From Galerina marginata (lineage: Eukaryota > Basidiomycota > Agaricomycetes > Agaricales > Galerinaceae), in NCBI GenBank assembly GCA_023014335.1, contig JAECYW010000011.1, positions 620,001 to 684,000 on the forward strand: a DNA stretch of 64,000 bases, given 5' to 3'. Of the stretch, positions 22,130 through 35,053 are shown in pieces. Within the stretch, counting starts at the first letter, position 1. Every line of letters begins with the position of its first letter. A program made the translations under genes and the position numbers. A model generated the notes under the pieces. It made no database searches. It saw only the letters and a list, made by a program, of their open reading frames with translations, and was not told where the DNA came from.

Positions 22130-25100
22130 TTAATCCCGATTACGATACAAACTTTCGCTTAAAATTGTTGTTGGCTGCTTAATGCCAAATGTGCCAGGTG
22201 GCCGGTTATAGTATGCTATGTGGCTCATGATATGCTCCTTCTCAATTACAACCCACTGGTCTGGAGGAGGAATTTGGGAATAGACAAGGGTGCACTGAAA
22301 GCCAGGCCATTCCTTGTAAGGATTTCGGAGCTCGTCACTGACTGAAAGGGCCTGACGGGAGAAACTGCAATGAAAGTACATATCTTCTCTTCAAGAGCAA
22401 CCTCATGGATTGATTGAATAATGCCGAGGGCATGATAACCATCCCTTGACCGATAACTGATTGATGCATTGCCGGGATGTGCTGAGAATACGGAATAATT
22501 GCGACCTTTGTGCTCCACGTGTCGAGTGGAAAGAGCGCGTGTTGGTAAGACCTTGGCATCGAGAGGATGAGGGAACTGGTTGAAATGACGGAATTGTGGA
22601 ACGGAAATGGAATTGATATAGGCAAGAATTTGACCATAGAGCACTGGAGTTAACATCTCGGCATGTCCGTAGTGCTTGCCCATGTCAAGTTGCGCTTTTG
22701 TTTGCTGGACTGTTGATGAAAGAATCTGAAGCGCAGGGTCGGTAGAACTTTGAATAGCTGCATCAAGCCGACCACGACGACATATTTGCCTCAGCATTGT
22801 AAAGTCTAGCTCCCCTTCACATAATGTTAGATATGATTAGACACAAGAAAATAGAAACTCACACATGTGCGAGTTGGTTTTCACCCTCTGCATCAGTCCG
22901 TTGTCCTGCTCATAAGGTAGCTCACTGAGCTTAATCAAAGGTCCCCAAAATTTCATCAGATCAGCATTATGCATTGCATAGTGGTGATTGGGTCGAGTGT
23001 TGACATTCGGAAAAAGCTCTTTTGATGACTGGCGGTATCTGACAAAGTGTTCAAGGTAGAGATCTGCCCCTTCGGGCGACACTGAATAGGAGGCAAGAAT
23101 GTTAGTGCACGTAACAAGCTCGTGAAAGTTATCGAGAAGGGCCTGGTGATAGGGATTAGATTTAGAAGAGGAGATCCAAAGTTCTGGAAGAACCATTGGC
23201 AAGAAGATGCTAAAAAGTGTGAGCCATTGGTCAGCTTTGAGCTTTCCGTGAGACTTTGCACCGAGGTTTGTCGGGGGACGCTCAGCCCAACTAGGAATAG
23301 CAGCTTCAGCAAGGCAAGCATGAATCTTTGAGAGGGCCTCTGAATCAAAAATGCATGCGACCTTCCAGGCTTCATCCTCTGAGTCTTCCGAAGCCAAGTC
23401 AGAATCCAAATCACTGCCATCAGGTTCAAATTCATCGTCATCACTGTCGGAACCATCTGGATCTTCCAGACTGTCGTCCATAAGTTGGGATAGTTCAGGG
23501 TGTGGACGTTTTTCATACGCCGGTGTATCCTGATGTTGTTTGCCCTCCAAGTAGAGCGCTTCAATTTCATCGTCCAGCATGTCGACGTCAACCATCAGAT
23601 CATCCACAGGCTCAAGATGCGGTGAAGATGGGGGAGTGGCCAAAGTTCTATCATCCTTAGCGTCTTGGTGTGTCACGGGTATATTTCCAATACCCCATTT
23701 CACCCGTCCATGGTGTTGAAGTACCCCGCCCAACCAATTATGTGCAACGCCGAGTACTGTGTGGCGCACAGGATCACGGTACCCGAGTCGGTGGAAAGCA
23801 GACCAACGCACGCCATTTTTTTTGAACAGCTCCTTTTGCTTTGCTTTGGTGGGTGCCTGATTCCATTCTCTTGCTGCTTCTATGACATCGGCACCAATGC
23901 GGGGCATCCAAGCAAAATAATCCAGGTTGTCGATGTCTTTTCGTTGAAGCGTACAAAATGAACAGAAATTGTGAGACCGTATTCCAGCAAAACCTAAGGC
24001 TTTGCGAATGGCCAGCAAATCGCCAATTGCAGGGAGGACACCGACCCGAATGAGGGTGCCATGAGGATGGTGGCATGTCCGTATCTGCTTTCCTTGCCAC
24101 ATAATTTCTAGTTGATCAACAAGTGGATCAGATAGTGCAGTGATTGTCGTCACAGTTGGCTCTGATGGGGGAGGCGTAAGTCCAGCAAAGTAGGTGTATT
24201 GTGGAAGTTGTTGGAGCTCGTAAGGCAGATTGAGACAATACATTATGATAGCTCCACAGGATGCAGATCTTCCAGCGATTTTATTGGTCAGTGGATTAAA
24301 CCAATCAATGTAGTAGCTGAAAGTAAGGTTTCCCTGTTTCCTCGTGAATCCATCTGGAAGGCTGTTCCATGCTGGGCTGTCCCAGATTGAGCGCATGAAA
24401 TCTGATGCTGGTTGGTGATTATAAGACTTGGTAATGAGGTCTTCAACCTCAGGGCAGGAGAGGAAAAATTCCAGCCACGATTCAAATTCCTGTGTACAAT
24501 AAAGGCGACAGGGTACCCAGCGTGGTCCCCCAGTTGCTATACGAGTTGTCCAGAGTTGTTCACCACAAGGTCTGCTCCTTGGTGTTTCCCTGTGGGAACA
24601 AATTTCAGGGAGAGTGTCGAGAGAGTACTTGGTATAACACTTTGGACAGCATATGGAGCGGATAATATTAGGCTCGATTGAAAGAACTGACATTGCTGTA
24701 CGTATATCGTGCGGAAGGGAAAACATAGGCGATGATGCAGTGTTGGTGGTATATGGTAGCCTTGGATGGGCCATCAAAGCCCCTACCACCATAGCGGTAC
24801 GGATAATGATTTCCATGACTTTCAAGAGTTTATTGGTAGCAGAACGGCTTAAGCCGCAGCGAATATGGAGCCATGTTGCCAGACCAGAAGCCATGAGGGT
24901 AAGGGCATAAGTGAGGTTACGTGGAACTAGCCAGCCAACAGTGAGACAGAATAGTCAAAGAGGAAGTATAGAAAACATACGCGGCTCTGGTTTGTGTTCT
25001 CGGATCCCACCAGGAGGCACTTCAGACTCAGTTTGCACAAGTCCGGCCTAAAATAAGAAGATAAACACGAGACTGAAACTGTAGACAGAATATTCATACA

Positions 25101-25381
25101 ACAGGGCTAGTCGCCTGGCCTTCCCTCTTCCAATACTCGTTATCTCGGCTGCGATGGTACTTGCGGGTTGACGAAGGGAGCAAACAACCACGCTGAACCT
25201 CATTGGCTTCATCGCGATAATACTTGGTTCCGCAATTAAATGATAGACAGGTACATACAACAAGACTGTTGGACTGTGGTTTGGGCATCGCTGCAGGAGG
25301 TTTTCGTAGAAAGAAGCGCGATATCGCTTTCGGAATATCAGACGTGACAATGTCACAAGGGTATAATTGGACAGCACTCAT
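22130..25381 (-). pseudogene. tnp2-like (CACTA/EnSpm) transposase gene, late frameshift
   Basis: Exons 25381-25100, 25047-24981, 24926-22863 and 22814 onward join in frame through GT-AG introns, the last 48 nt. The N-terminus has the Cys-rich start usual for mushroom tnp2 proteins (VVCTCLSFNC). The core contains YYIDWFNPLTNKIAGRS, a GAIIMYCLNLP segment, then GLTPPPSEPT, ALGFAGIRSHNFCSFC and LDYFAWMPR, the usual order in Transposase_21/tnp2 proteins. An acidic spacer follows, then a C-terminal part with TMLRQICRRGRL. Near 22350 the expected C-terminus (DELRNPYKEWPGF, then WVVIEKEHIMSHIAYY) continues in another frame to 22130. No intron of normal size can bridge this, so I infer a frameshift. 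Without correction the protein stops at 22246. The gene would act in the nucleus on its own termini and those of related MITEs. I could not locate the element ends. Confidence 0.85.
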
Positions 25382-25611
25382 GACACATGACTAGCACATG
25401 ACTGGACAGGACAAATTGGACATCTATTTGCCCGCCGTGTGATGGAGTAATTCTTGCTTGGCGTTGATTAGATTAGATTAGATGGTGTAAGGGTCTGGAA
25501 GTCGAATCCACAACTTCAATCCAGCACCGTATCAAGGATTGCATATTGGGTAGTAGAGTTACAGTAAAAATACAGGATAATTAGCGTACAACACTGGTTC
25601 AAAATTCAAGC
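25382..25611. other. short intergenic region
   Basis: Nothing recognised. It lies between the transposase start and the 3' end of the acidic orphan gene; one transposon end may be here, but no inverted repeat was found. Confidence 0.35.
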
Positions 25612-26451
25612 TCAAGCACCGATCCTCGTAAAAGTCGAATCGAAATCAATCCACTGCGCCTCCGAATCACTGGTAGCACACCCCATATCAAAATCACTCT
25701 CTGAAAAAATACTCTCCTCATCATCCGCATCCTCATCCGCATCCTCATACTCATCGCTGCTTCCACTCCCGCTGCTCCCATCCCCACTCCCACTCCCACT
25801 ATCATCCAAAATATGCCCCTCCAGCAGCTCAACACCGTCCACCTCCTCTGTCACCACCTCCTCTGTCACCTCCCTCACCCGCTCATTAACCCCCTGCAGC
25901 CCCTGCACCGCAAACAGCACCATCCTCCTCACATCCTCCCTCCTCTCCCGCACACACTGCTCATACCCCATCTCCAACCCCTCCCCTAACCCTCTGCGCA
26001 TCTCCATCTCGAACCATAGCAGCGCGTCGATGCGGGTGAGGTGGGAGTCTAGGTGGGAGCGCCATTCCGGGAGGAGGATGGTGCGCAGCTCGGTTTCCGC
26101 AGCTTGGGCGTCGACGGGTGAAGAGGTTTTGGCGAGAAACATGTTCTTCACGATAGCCCGATGCACACCTTCTAACGTCCTCCCCAACCTCTCTTGCTCC
26201 TCCTCGCGGAAGCGAAGCAGCCTCTCGAAATACACGCTCAGCCCGCCCTCGTCCTCGTCTTCTGATAGACACAAACGCGTCGGCAGACGATCCGCATTCT
26301 CGGCCAGAAAAGTCTGCGTAGCCTCAGGCAGCTCTGAGAAGGAAAGGCCGAAGAGGGAGAAGGGACGCGCGGAGTCGTCGTAGAATATTGAGGTGATGTC
26401 TGCTAAGGGGAGGTTGGGCTCGGAGGGGTGGGTAGGGACGAGGGAGGACAT
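25612..26451 (-). CDS. orphan protein with acidic C-terminus
   Basis: A single exon of 279 codons starts at an ATG at 26451. It follows a leader that is CT-rich on the coding strand (26455-26520), typical of active fungal promoters. The N-terminal 200 residues are mostly helical, with many Glu/Arg/Leu (for example LLRFREEEQERLGRTLEGVH). The C-terminal 70 residues are rich in Asp, Glu, Ser and Gly. Codon use is strongly G/C-ended. I do not recognise a domain. The intact frame, ATG context and composition support a real gene; function is unknown. Confidence 0.65.
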   Translation of the reverse strand: MSSLVPTHPSEPNLPLADITSIFYDDSARPFSLFGLSFSELPEATQTFLAENADRLPTRLCLSEDEDEGGLSVYFERLLRFREEEQERLGRTLEGVHRAIVKNMFLAKTSSPVDAQAAETELRTILLPEWRSHLDSHLTRIDALLWFEMEMRRGLGEGLEMGYEQCVRERREDVRRMVLFAVQGLQGVNERVREVTEEVVTEEVDGVELLEGHILDDSGSGSGDGSSGSGSSDEYEDADEDADDEESIFSESDFDMGCATSDSEAQWIDFDSTFTRIGA

Positions 26452-27594
26452 TATGAGAGTATGTGTGAGAGTATGTGTGAGATAGAGAGAGAGATGTCGT
26501 GAAAGAAGGAAGGAAGGAAATTGAGGACGAATGGTGAAAGGATATAATGAGAACGAGCGAGAGGTGAAGACGCGGTTGGGCAGGCTTGGGTGATGAGCAA
26601 AAGGGACGAGAGAGGGAAACAGAGAAGAGAAGAGCCGCAGGTGGGCTCTGATTATCGAGTCATACCCAAAATCAGAGTCATTTTATATCCAAAACGCGCT
26701 TCGCCCCTTCCCCGTGGGTGGCAGTAGAAGTGGCACTCCGAGTCCTAAAGCAGAATCCGCCGCTTTGCCCCCACAAGCAAGTACGCGTAAGTAGTCTAAG
26801 GGAGCAATTAAAATTGAATGAACAACGTATCCACACGAGACGAGACGAGACGAGACGAGAATGTGCTAGAAGAATAACGAACCTCCTTGGTAGTTCGTGA
26901 TCAATGATTCGAAGTTCCACTGCATTGATAGCAAGTCTTTGTCTGGGTTATTGTAATCCAAACTCCAGATCCTCGCGTGTGCGTTGCGTGCCAACGCCTT
27001 AACACTTAAATAACTATAGAACATTTAGTGTAAGAAAAAGACTGGGTGGATGGAGAAGAATACTTTTACTTATTACGCATGGCGAAACCTCATCATTCTG
27101 GTACGATATCGCGAGTTTCCTCACAATAAACGGTGACTCATGCACCGTCACTATTATTCCCTGTGAACACGTTTTAGATACGTGGAACTTTAAAGATGGT
27201 TGTAGAACTCACCCGAACATACGCATTCTCGACTGTGTACCGCAGAGCATCGTAGAAGAGACGAATATCATCATCGCTAACGAGTTATTTGGACCGCAGT
27301 CCACCACGAATTTAGCTCGTCGTAACCTGTCAATGCGACAAACACTGACAATAAACAACATCACTGCCAATCAGCACCATGAAACGCCAGCGCACGTTAC
27401 ACGTTCCACTCTCACCTCTCTCCACCAACACCTTCGACCTTCGAAGCTCTTGATCCAACGCGAACAAAAGCAAAAGAGCAAACAACAAAAGAACGCGTCG
27501 TCGTCGTCCGAAGAAAAAGCACACCACCTTCCAAATCCGTCTAGCTCAGCTGACCACACACACAGCACGCCAACAACGGCGATCGCCGACACCA
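26452..27594. other. divergent promoter region between two genes
   Basis: Holds the GA/CT-rich leader of the orphan gene, a pentanucleotide microsatellite and, toward 27594, the AC-rich leader of the DAP1-like gene. No coding exon is supported; frames at 26678-26920 and 27333-27818 are by-products. Confidence 0.45.
26835..26860. repeat. (ACGAG)n microsatellite
   Basis: About five copies of the pentamer acgag in perfect tandem. Confidence 0.9.
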
Positions 27595-28300
27595 ATGCTC
27601 TCAATCGCAATCTCAGTCCCCTTCCTCCAATACGCTCTCATCCTCCTCCTCCCCGCCTCGTACCTTCTCTACCGGTACCACCCCTCTCTAAGCTTTCCCA
27701 CTTGGCTCCCTTCTCCGTTCTCGAGCCAGCAGCCCCAACCAACACCCGCCGAATCAGACCCAAAGAAACCTCTAAAGAGCATAATGCAAGCCCCGCGCGA
27801 CGACCTCGCCCCGCCTAAAGACGATCCGTATACCACTGAGGAGTTGAAGGCGTATGACGGGACGGACGCTTCGAAGCCTATTCTCGTAGCTATCAAAGGT
27901 GCGCCCGTCCTTCCCCTCCCTCTCCCCCCCTCGCCTCGCTTCACGGGTCTCCGGCCACGCGCAGTACTGACAGGCCCCGACTGGGATAGGCACGATCTTC
28001 GACGTCTCGAGCAAGAAAGACGTATACGGCCCCGGCCGCTCATACAGCATCTTCGCAGGAAAGGACGGCTCCCGGGGTCTCGGAATGTCGAGTTTGAAAC
28101 CTGAAGACGCCTTGGCTGATTATAGCACGCTTGATGAGAAGGATAGGAAGGTGTTGGACGATTGGCATGCGTTCTTCACGTGAGTTCTTCTTTGGAATTT
28201 GGGTCTGATTTATGCTGTGGGATAGCGCTCACTTTTTGTGTATAGGAAGCGATACAACGTCGTTGGGAAGGTGTCAGATGGCCCGGTCTTGGATAATTGA
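27595..28300 (+). CDS. DAP1/MAPR-type cytochrome b5-like heme-binding protein
   Basis: Three exons (27595-27898, 27990-28179, 28246-28300) encode about 182 aa. Residues 7-27 form a single membrane anchor (VPFLQYALILLLPASYLL), followed by a Pro-rich stalk and a cytochrome b5-like fold of the membrane-associated progesterone receptor type. The diagnostic parts are YTTEELKAYDGTD, KPILVAIKGTIFDV, DVYGPGRSYSIFAGKDGSRG and the tail DDWHAFFTKRYNVVGKV. Tyr residues of the heme pocket (YGP and SYS) are present. Yeast Dap1 binds heme and supports cytochrome P450 Erg11 in sterol synthesis at the ER, so a similar role is likely. The anchor is N-terminal and the domain should face the cytosol. No damage is seen. 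This looks like a conserved housekeeping gene within an otherwise accessory region. Confidence 0.9.
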
Positions 28301-29029
28301 TTTGGTTTGAACATCGATATTTCTATCTATTCTGAGTCGAGTTGTGCTACACCGACATAAAAAGGAACCGTGTAATTACTTTGCTTTCGATATCAATTAT
28401 ATGTCTTACCTCCTCTACCCTACCCTGTTGTGCGTCTACTGCGACCAAAGCCGTCTTTACAAGCTATGTGTCAATGATGGGGTGCACGGACTGTACATGT
28501 GCGTTGATCCCTCTTACCTTCCTTCCTTTCCTTCTGACCCACGCATACACATATGCTGACTTCTTCATCTCCACAAGCACAGATACGTCCCCCCACCAGT
28601 ACTCGCCGTACTTACCGGCCGCTGCCTGAGGATGAGGATGGGCGTGCATACCCACCCATTATCTGGTTATCTGACGTTGGAACCAATGTTATCGCATACT
28701 CAGATACTATCGACTTTGTCGCGCTGTCTTCGTAACTCTCATGGAGGGTGTCTCTTCGTGAGCATTCTATCTTAGCCTTAGCCTAGGTATTGAACGATTC
28801 TTCGTATACGCTTTGATAGATCTGATAGATCCGAAAGGCTTTAGCGGTTGGTCTATCAATAGAGAGCTGAATCGTACGTGCCGGTCGAGCTTGCGTTGCT
28901 TTCCAGAATCCAATGGGCTGTCCGATGTTCGGAAGGAGGAGGAGGAAGGATGAAATACGGGACGAATTCTTTAAATTGGTAAATAATTGCTTCTCTTTTT
29001 TTTCATTTGAAATTTTCGTTCAAGTTACA
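28301..29029. other. intergenic, nothing recognised
   Basis: 3' flank of the DAP1-like gene. Frames at 28342-28735 have no recognisable protein features. Confidence 0.4.
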
Positions 29030-29420
29030 ACCAGACTACACATTCCGCGTCCAAAGCCACGACTACATAAAGTATACTCGAGAATATAAAGTAGAACCCA
29101 GAATACCAATACCGATCCTCGCAAGGTCGATTCAATTCATTTCTTCCTCGCCTCCTCGATAGCAATTAATCGATTACACCAACACGCCTTCCCGGCCGTC
29201 CAGCACTGATGTCCCGCCCTCCACCCGGTCCAGAACCCAGCCGCGCAGGAGCCACGGCAGAATAGTAGCATTGACAGTTCTGTGCTGCGGCGGTATCTCT
29301 GGCTTTAACCTGATCGAGGTCGTTTTCGGAGACGAGGACTTCCGAGTCAGACAGCAGTGTGAAGAACGAGGCGGAGAGGAGAAGAGAGGAGAGTAACGTC
29401 TAGAGTATGGAAGCATTTCG
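29030..29420 (-). pseudogene. dead copy of the cysteine-rich secreted protein gene at 46425-46664
   Basis: About 390 bases, including 3' flank, match the region around the intact gene at 46425-46664. On the minus strand the shared blocks include agagataccgccgcagc, gacatcagtgctgga and the downstream aatcgattaattgc/aattgattgattgc pair. Small indels and substitutions destroy the reading frame: the conserved Cys codons are no longer in one frame and the signal peptide is disrupted. The open frame at 29174-29416 is therefore a by-product. The similarity includes non-coding flank, so this is a segmental duplication followed by decay. Confidence 0.75.
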
Positions 29421-32400
29421 GTAGAAAAAGTGAGTGAAATTTAAACCACCAAACTTCAGACAAGCCCTATAGGTTGACCAATGCTGAAGAGAGCACCGTC
29501 AACTTGAATTGGAATCTGACTATTTGATCATGAAGCGAACGGAATCAAACGTTTTATATTGGGAAATTATTTCCCCATTGTATTTACGCGGCTTAGCCGT
29601 ATCAACATGGCGCCTGTGGTGATACTCTACTAGTCTCTAGTGTTCGAGGGTACGCAGGACATCGACTGGTTACTAAACATCAAATTTGAACAATCTTCGA
29701 ATGCCCCCAGACTCGATGACCCGTCAGATCGAGAAGGGATGTCTTTAGCTATAAATACTGTTGCCGTAGTATCTTATAAGGTATATAATCTAAATAGTAT
29801 CATGGTGTCCGAGCGTTATTTGTAAGGTCCGCAAGATGGGTTGGCTCAAGTAAGTATTCTAAAATTATCTTCTGCAATATTCGACACGCTCCTACACCGG
29901 AGTAAATCTGCTTGCCATAAAATCAATGGCACTAATTTCGACATTTTCGGCCCTCTCGCGGAGTTTGTCTCGTGAATTTAACCTAGAACCGGAGGAACAT
30001 CAGCATCTGTCGGTAAGCTCCAGTCGGCGGAAGGTGTATTAACATCACCACTTGAAATACAGTGTTAGAATGGATTCTAATGGAGCATAGACGGGACAGA
30101 AAGACGTACGCATTGTTAGGATGTTGACTGGATCAAGAATGAGATGCATGGACAGCCTTAAGACGAGATGGATTGACATTAGCTCATTCATTATGTGGGT
30201 TAACAAATGAGAGGTTACCCCAAGAGAATGTTTTGTGGTCCAGTCAAAAGCATGGCCAAATGTGCAGCTTGGATAGCGGTCAAAAGGATTCCTCTTGTCA
30301 CGACGAATACGAGGAGTCTTCGAAGAACAGCCATCATTCCAGGACTTCATTTCGGTTCCGAAAAAGTAAGAACATAATGCCTCAGAATACAAGCTGACAC
30401 AGAGCCTCGTCTCGTCTCACCTAAACGCGCTGCCTTTCAAGTTCTGTAACGTTAGAGAGAACGCACAGGTGACCAATAAATCGGTAACCAAAGCCTGGAC
30501 GTGAAATTCGACGATACCATTCTGAAATATAAAATTGACTTTTAAGCTTCCTGTGTTTGCCTGGAGGCTTACCTGGCGGTCTGCCTGTGAGGGCGTGATT
30601 AAAGAATCTAAAAAGAATTTTTTATAGCATTGACTGCACCGATATGGAAATAACCCATCTTACAAAAGTTAAAGGCTACAATCGTTGAGGAGGTCAGCGA
30701 GCTAGCGTAAGCTTCAGCTGTAATAATAGAACATATCTAGAACCAACCTAGCATTGTTATGGACAATATGACCTGTCCGGGTAGAGCACGGGTCAGTCAG
30801 GACCAAGCTTTCTAGTCATTACCAGATGGCCTACCATCAACGACGGAATCACGTAGTTTTTGGAAACTAAAAATTTCAAGTAAATTCAACTTGAAGACAC
30901 CCTGCCCATAATTTATCGACTTGCGAGATAACAGTCGCCATGCGAAAAATATATGAACCCTACAAAAACTTGAGTTCATTTATCAGTATGCCTCGTGAAG
31001 CCTGGGCGGCTTACAGAAGAAAGATAACGCCAGTCATACAATAAACGAGTCTGGGATGAGAACAGAGAAAGTGAGCTGACAGCGAAAGCAGGTAATGAAA
31101 TTTTATACACTGTGTAAACATCTTTCAGTCTCGTGAAGTCTTTGAATTGCCCGATCTGTATGTATATCAGCCAATTACCAACCCAAGTCGGTTAGCAGCG
31201 ATAAATTCTGCACTGACTAGATAGTGGTGGACGAGGAGGACTTTACAACAGCTGGAGGCGAGTCCGATAAGCCTGGTGATTAATCGACAATTTGTGTGGG
31301 CGATCAATAATCAGTCGAATTGAGTGGATTGGAAGGGAAAGAGTACTAACATCGAGGTTGAGACCTTGGATAATTGAAGCGAGTTGTATCAAGTTGAAGA
31401 TTGGTTGAGGATGAAGTGAATTCCTATACGTACGAGGAGTCTGAGTGTCCATCTGTCTGAGTTGCCCTCGAAGTATTTCCATGCCATATTCACTGTAATC
31501 CCAAAAAGGCTGTTGAAATTGTCTCTTAGCATCTCAATTTCTTTGCTTGAAACGGCTGACCTACAATGTGGAGACGAAAGAACCTTTCCGACCGGGGGTG
31601 AATTTACTACATGCATAAGAAAGTGAGGGCCCGCGTACCATACATTAGACCTAGGGCGGCAGGAGAAACGACATTGTCCGTCGGCGTAGTCGCATTATAC
31701 ATGTCCATAATTCTCCGGGAGGTCAAGACTATAGAATCCCAGTGAGGGCGACCTCTCGAAGGAACAGGCGGTCTCGTAATCAGTCTCCAGACGAATTATA
31801 TATCGTGTGTAGCACTTGTGATGAACGAAAACTTTCCCTCCGACGATGGCGGGGCTCGACCATGATGCACACCACGTTCCAGTCTCGTGCGTTATTCCAG
31901 GTGATGTCCATTTCCAGTGCTCCTCCTCCTTGAAAAAGTGGCAAAAGAGGTCCTGGAGTCTCTCACTATGGTCACCACTATCAGGACTCTGAAGATAACC
32001 TGCGTTTCCAACTCACAAAGGTGGCTGTTGTCCTGAGTGAAGCGATATCGCTGAGCCTTTTCTATTTATATTTCAGCCTCCGGTTTCGATCCGTTTTAAA
32101 TTTAAACTACGGGCACGATTGAATGCGTGGTACAGCGGTAGAAACGCACCGTAGATCGACCAGGCCCAATTCAGGTAAATACCAGTCTCACTGCTTAAGC
32201 TACGAAATACATGCGGGCCCTTGTTGAGAAATAGGTCTAGAAAATCAGGTTCTTGCTTTTACTTTCTGCGTGAAAGCGCAGAAAACGGGTATTTTAAGTG
32301 GAGTGGTAATACAAAGGAGGAATAATGGGAAATTGATAGATTGGCCTCAAAGCATAAAGACGCTCAGCGGCCTTCACGACACAAATTTATTTTGGGCTGA

Positions 32401-34533
32401 TGTGGAGTATTTCAAAATTCCAATATGCTCCGAGTCCTGTACGAGACCTGGCCCGCCTTAAATATTTATGTTCTACGCTTCATACAGAGTCCCAAAAATC
32501 CCCTCTTCCATCGCTTTGATTGCTGTTGAATCCAAGAATTAAGAACGTCATATTTCAAACGTGAATCCTGAGAAGAGCCATCTACGAAGCGCAATATCCG
32601 TCGAGTGAAAACGATACAACGCCAAGTCACCGATGACAGAAGGAAGGTCAATTATGGAATAAAGTTAAAGCAACCCAAGTACACACCCAGCATCATCGAC
32701 GACTTCGGAACTCCCAAGTCTCTCCACACATTATTAAACTTACCCTCGTCATTGAAATTTGAGGCCCAGATGTAACACGTCCTTGCACCTGCTAGCCTCC
32801 CCGCACGCTCTGTGAATGTCGCTGACTGGATTGCCCAGGCAGAAATATTACCTGTTCATGATCAATCCTCATTAACAGCCAACGCAGATGGGATCGGCAG
32901 GGTAATGAAACTGTAGATGCATTTTAAATTAAGTACAAAATGGTAAGGTCCCCAGCATGTAGCACTTCATGTTAAGTTGAAATGAGGCGACAGTTACATC
33001 AGGCGCCAATCTGATATCTGCTCAGCGACTCGTAATATCCGCGGAGAGAAGCCTCATGTAGGCACGCAGACGTTGCCATATTGGAAGATCGTCGGACTAT
33101 CACCAGTACCGAAGGTTTAGCGCTCACAATTTAGCGCCCGCCGTCAGCGGGTTTGTCAGCACGGATTGCGTGTGAAATTAAAAGGTCGTTGCTATTTTGG
33201 GAGCAACTTCCTATCTCTACAAACCTCATGCTTTTTGCGACTCGATAACTTCTTAGTTCTGATCGTAAGATCGGCAGAATTTGAATTGACTGGGAGCAAT
33301 CATATCGGTTTGGAATCAGGCCAATCTTGAATCCCCGTGTAGACAATGCTCGCCATAGCTATGTTCGCCATACGTAACCTGCCACTTAGGGCTCGTAATG
33401 GTGCCTAACGGACGAAACACATGCCGTAAGTGGTTAACGCCCGCTGTTTGATCTACCTGTCCGAGCCGGTCATCGTGTGGAAACAGGCAATCCTTCCATC
33501 CCAACTCGTCGATAGGCTTAATTCAATGCATCCGAAGGGGTCATTTGATAAGTTTTGCAACGTAATTAACATTATTACCCGACACAATCTCTTATTTTGC
33601 AGATCTTCACAGCTTTTCAACGCTTTCGGGATTTGATCGGGTCTCGATAACTTGGAACGACCAACGGACGAGCAAGATCTTAAAACTCAATCATTCGGCG
33701 CCTTTTATCTTGCTTCATCTGGACAGGCCAGATTATCCTAGTTTTACGGTATATATGAGATGCTGAGGAGCTGTTATCCCATAGCCGTTTCCTCCCCAAC
33801 CAAGTTAACACTAAACGAAAGACTCGCCGATGGTCCCTAAAGCTACTAAAGGAGAAGCATGGAAATTGGTTCACACCGGCGCACTCACATTATTCCTTAA
33901 CGAGCCTTCGTCTCAAGAAAGGCAGAAGGCTGGGATTGATCAGAACTTAAGCAGCGTTAAGCCTAGTAAGTGTGTCAAGCATTATCATGATATTCAATCC
34001 AATGCGGTGTTCGTTTAGCTCCTGTTTGAGGCGAGGTTGGACACGTTAGTGTCTACAGGCGCAACAGCAAAAACAACTCCGATAATCAAGACTCGCATAC
34101 TTAACGATGATAGTTTCATCTAAAACTCCAGCGGTAATAATAGAGGTTTCAATTATGTGCTATTCTTTTAAATTAATGTACCGTAGGCTATCAACCATCT
34201 CGGAGGAGACTAGTGCAACGGAACGATCAACATATGCGACGTTGGTGGACCAAAAAAAATCAGATTGTTGATATAAACATCGCGCATTGTGGCCGTTTAA
34301 ACCGAAACACAGTTGGGCAGCGGTAGCTTCTAAGGGCTGAAGTGAACCAAAAAATTAAGAGTGTGCGAGAGAGCAATTACATACACGAGATATGATGCAA
34401 CACAGAAACAAAAGTCATTAATAAGCTGAGAGGATCAGGAATCACTGCCGAATTTTCAATCCAACAGCTTTATTCGTGGCATATTACGTGAAAAGATCGG
34501 GCGCGCTTGACGAGACGTTTGGTAACAGTAATT
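29421..34533. other. 5 kb without recognisable genes
   Basis: Short frames occur on both strands, but none has a domain or clean splicing. Minus-strand coding-like text near 32452-32600 resembles sequence downstream of the NLR gene at about 42074-42215. I could not identify a family. The region may hold strongly decayed genes or transposons. Confidence 0.35.
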
Positions 34534-35053
34534 TCAATCCTCTGCAAGCTCGGCCTCCAATTTCTTGAGCTCGTCCTCCAACTTCTGTAAGCGCTCTTTC
34601 TCTCTCTTTGCCGCCAATTTCTCACGTGCTTTGGCCAGTCTTTCGTTAAGCTCACGTTCACGAGCTGAGAGTTCCTGGCCACCTAGAATCATCAACTGAT
34701 TAGCCCTTGGTCTGTATTCGGAATTGAACTACATGCCCTGTCCTGATTTGCCATCGTGATTGTTTACGATATGGTTCGCATTTCCTCGTCCACCGACTGC
34801 ACTGTTGCTAATATTCCCGTTGTACTTGTCTCCTTGATCAACAGAGCCGCCGTAATTATCTCCTAAGTTTAATGTTTGTTAGAGAGAGATCAGGATTTAT
34901 GTCAGTGTCCATACCATTGACGCGCTGACGGACACTGTTGTCGTTATGTGAGTTTCTGTGCGATATGTCGGAAGTGTTATTGGATCCGATGTCGCCACCA
35001 CGTCCTCCTATCCCGCCACCACTGCCTGCTCCGCCAGCCCCCGATGCTTCCAT
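34534..35053 (-). CDS. small Gly/Asn-rich protein with C-terminal coiled coil
   Basis: Three exons join in frame: 35053-34915, 34862-34737 and 34682-34534, giving 137 aa. The first intron is GT-AG (52 nt); the second begins with GC (gcatgt) and ends in tag (54 nt), a GC-AG intron. The N-terminus is a Gly run (GAGGAGSGGGIGGRGG), the middle is Asn/Ser/Gly-rich (GDKYNGNISNSAVGGRGN), and the C-terminus is a charged coiled coil (REKLAAKREKERLQKLEDEL). An upstream piece at 35089-35171 (VDPGAEMDQDWRGARI) looks like part of the same family, but its splice brings the wrong frame, so I start at the ATG at 35053. Function unknown. The low-complexity part resembles N-terminal regions I associate with fungal NLR-like proteins; this is a weak impression. 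Confidence 0.5.

Noticed and set aside
26678..26920. 80-codon minus-strand frame over the microsatellite
   Set aside because: Its middle is the (ACGAG)n repeat and the rest lacks features.
32120..32165. tRNA A-box-like tggtacagcggtag
   Set aside because: No matching B-box or paired acceptor stem found within about 90 bases.
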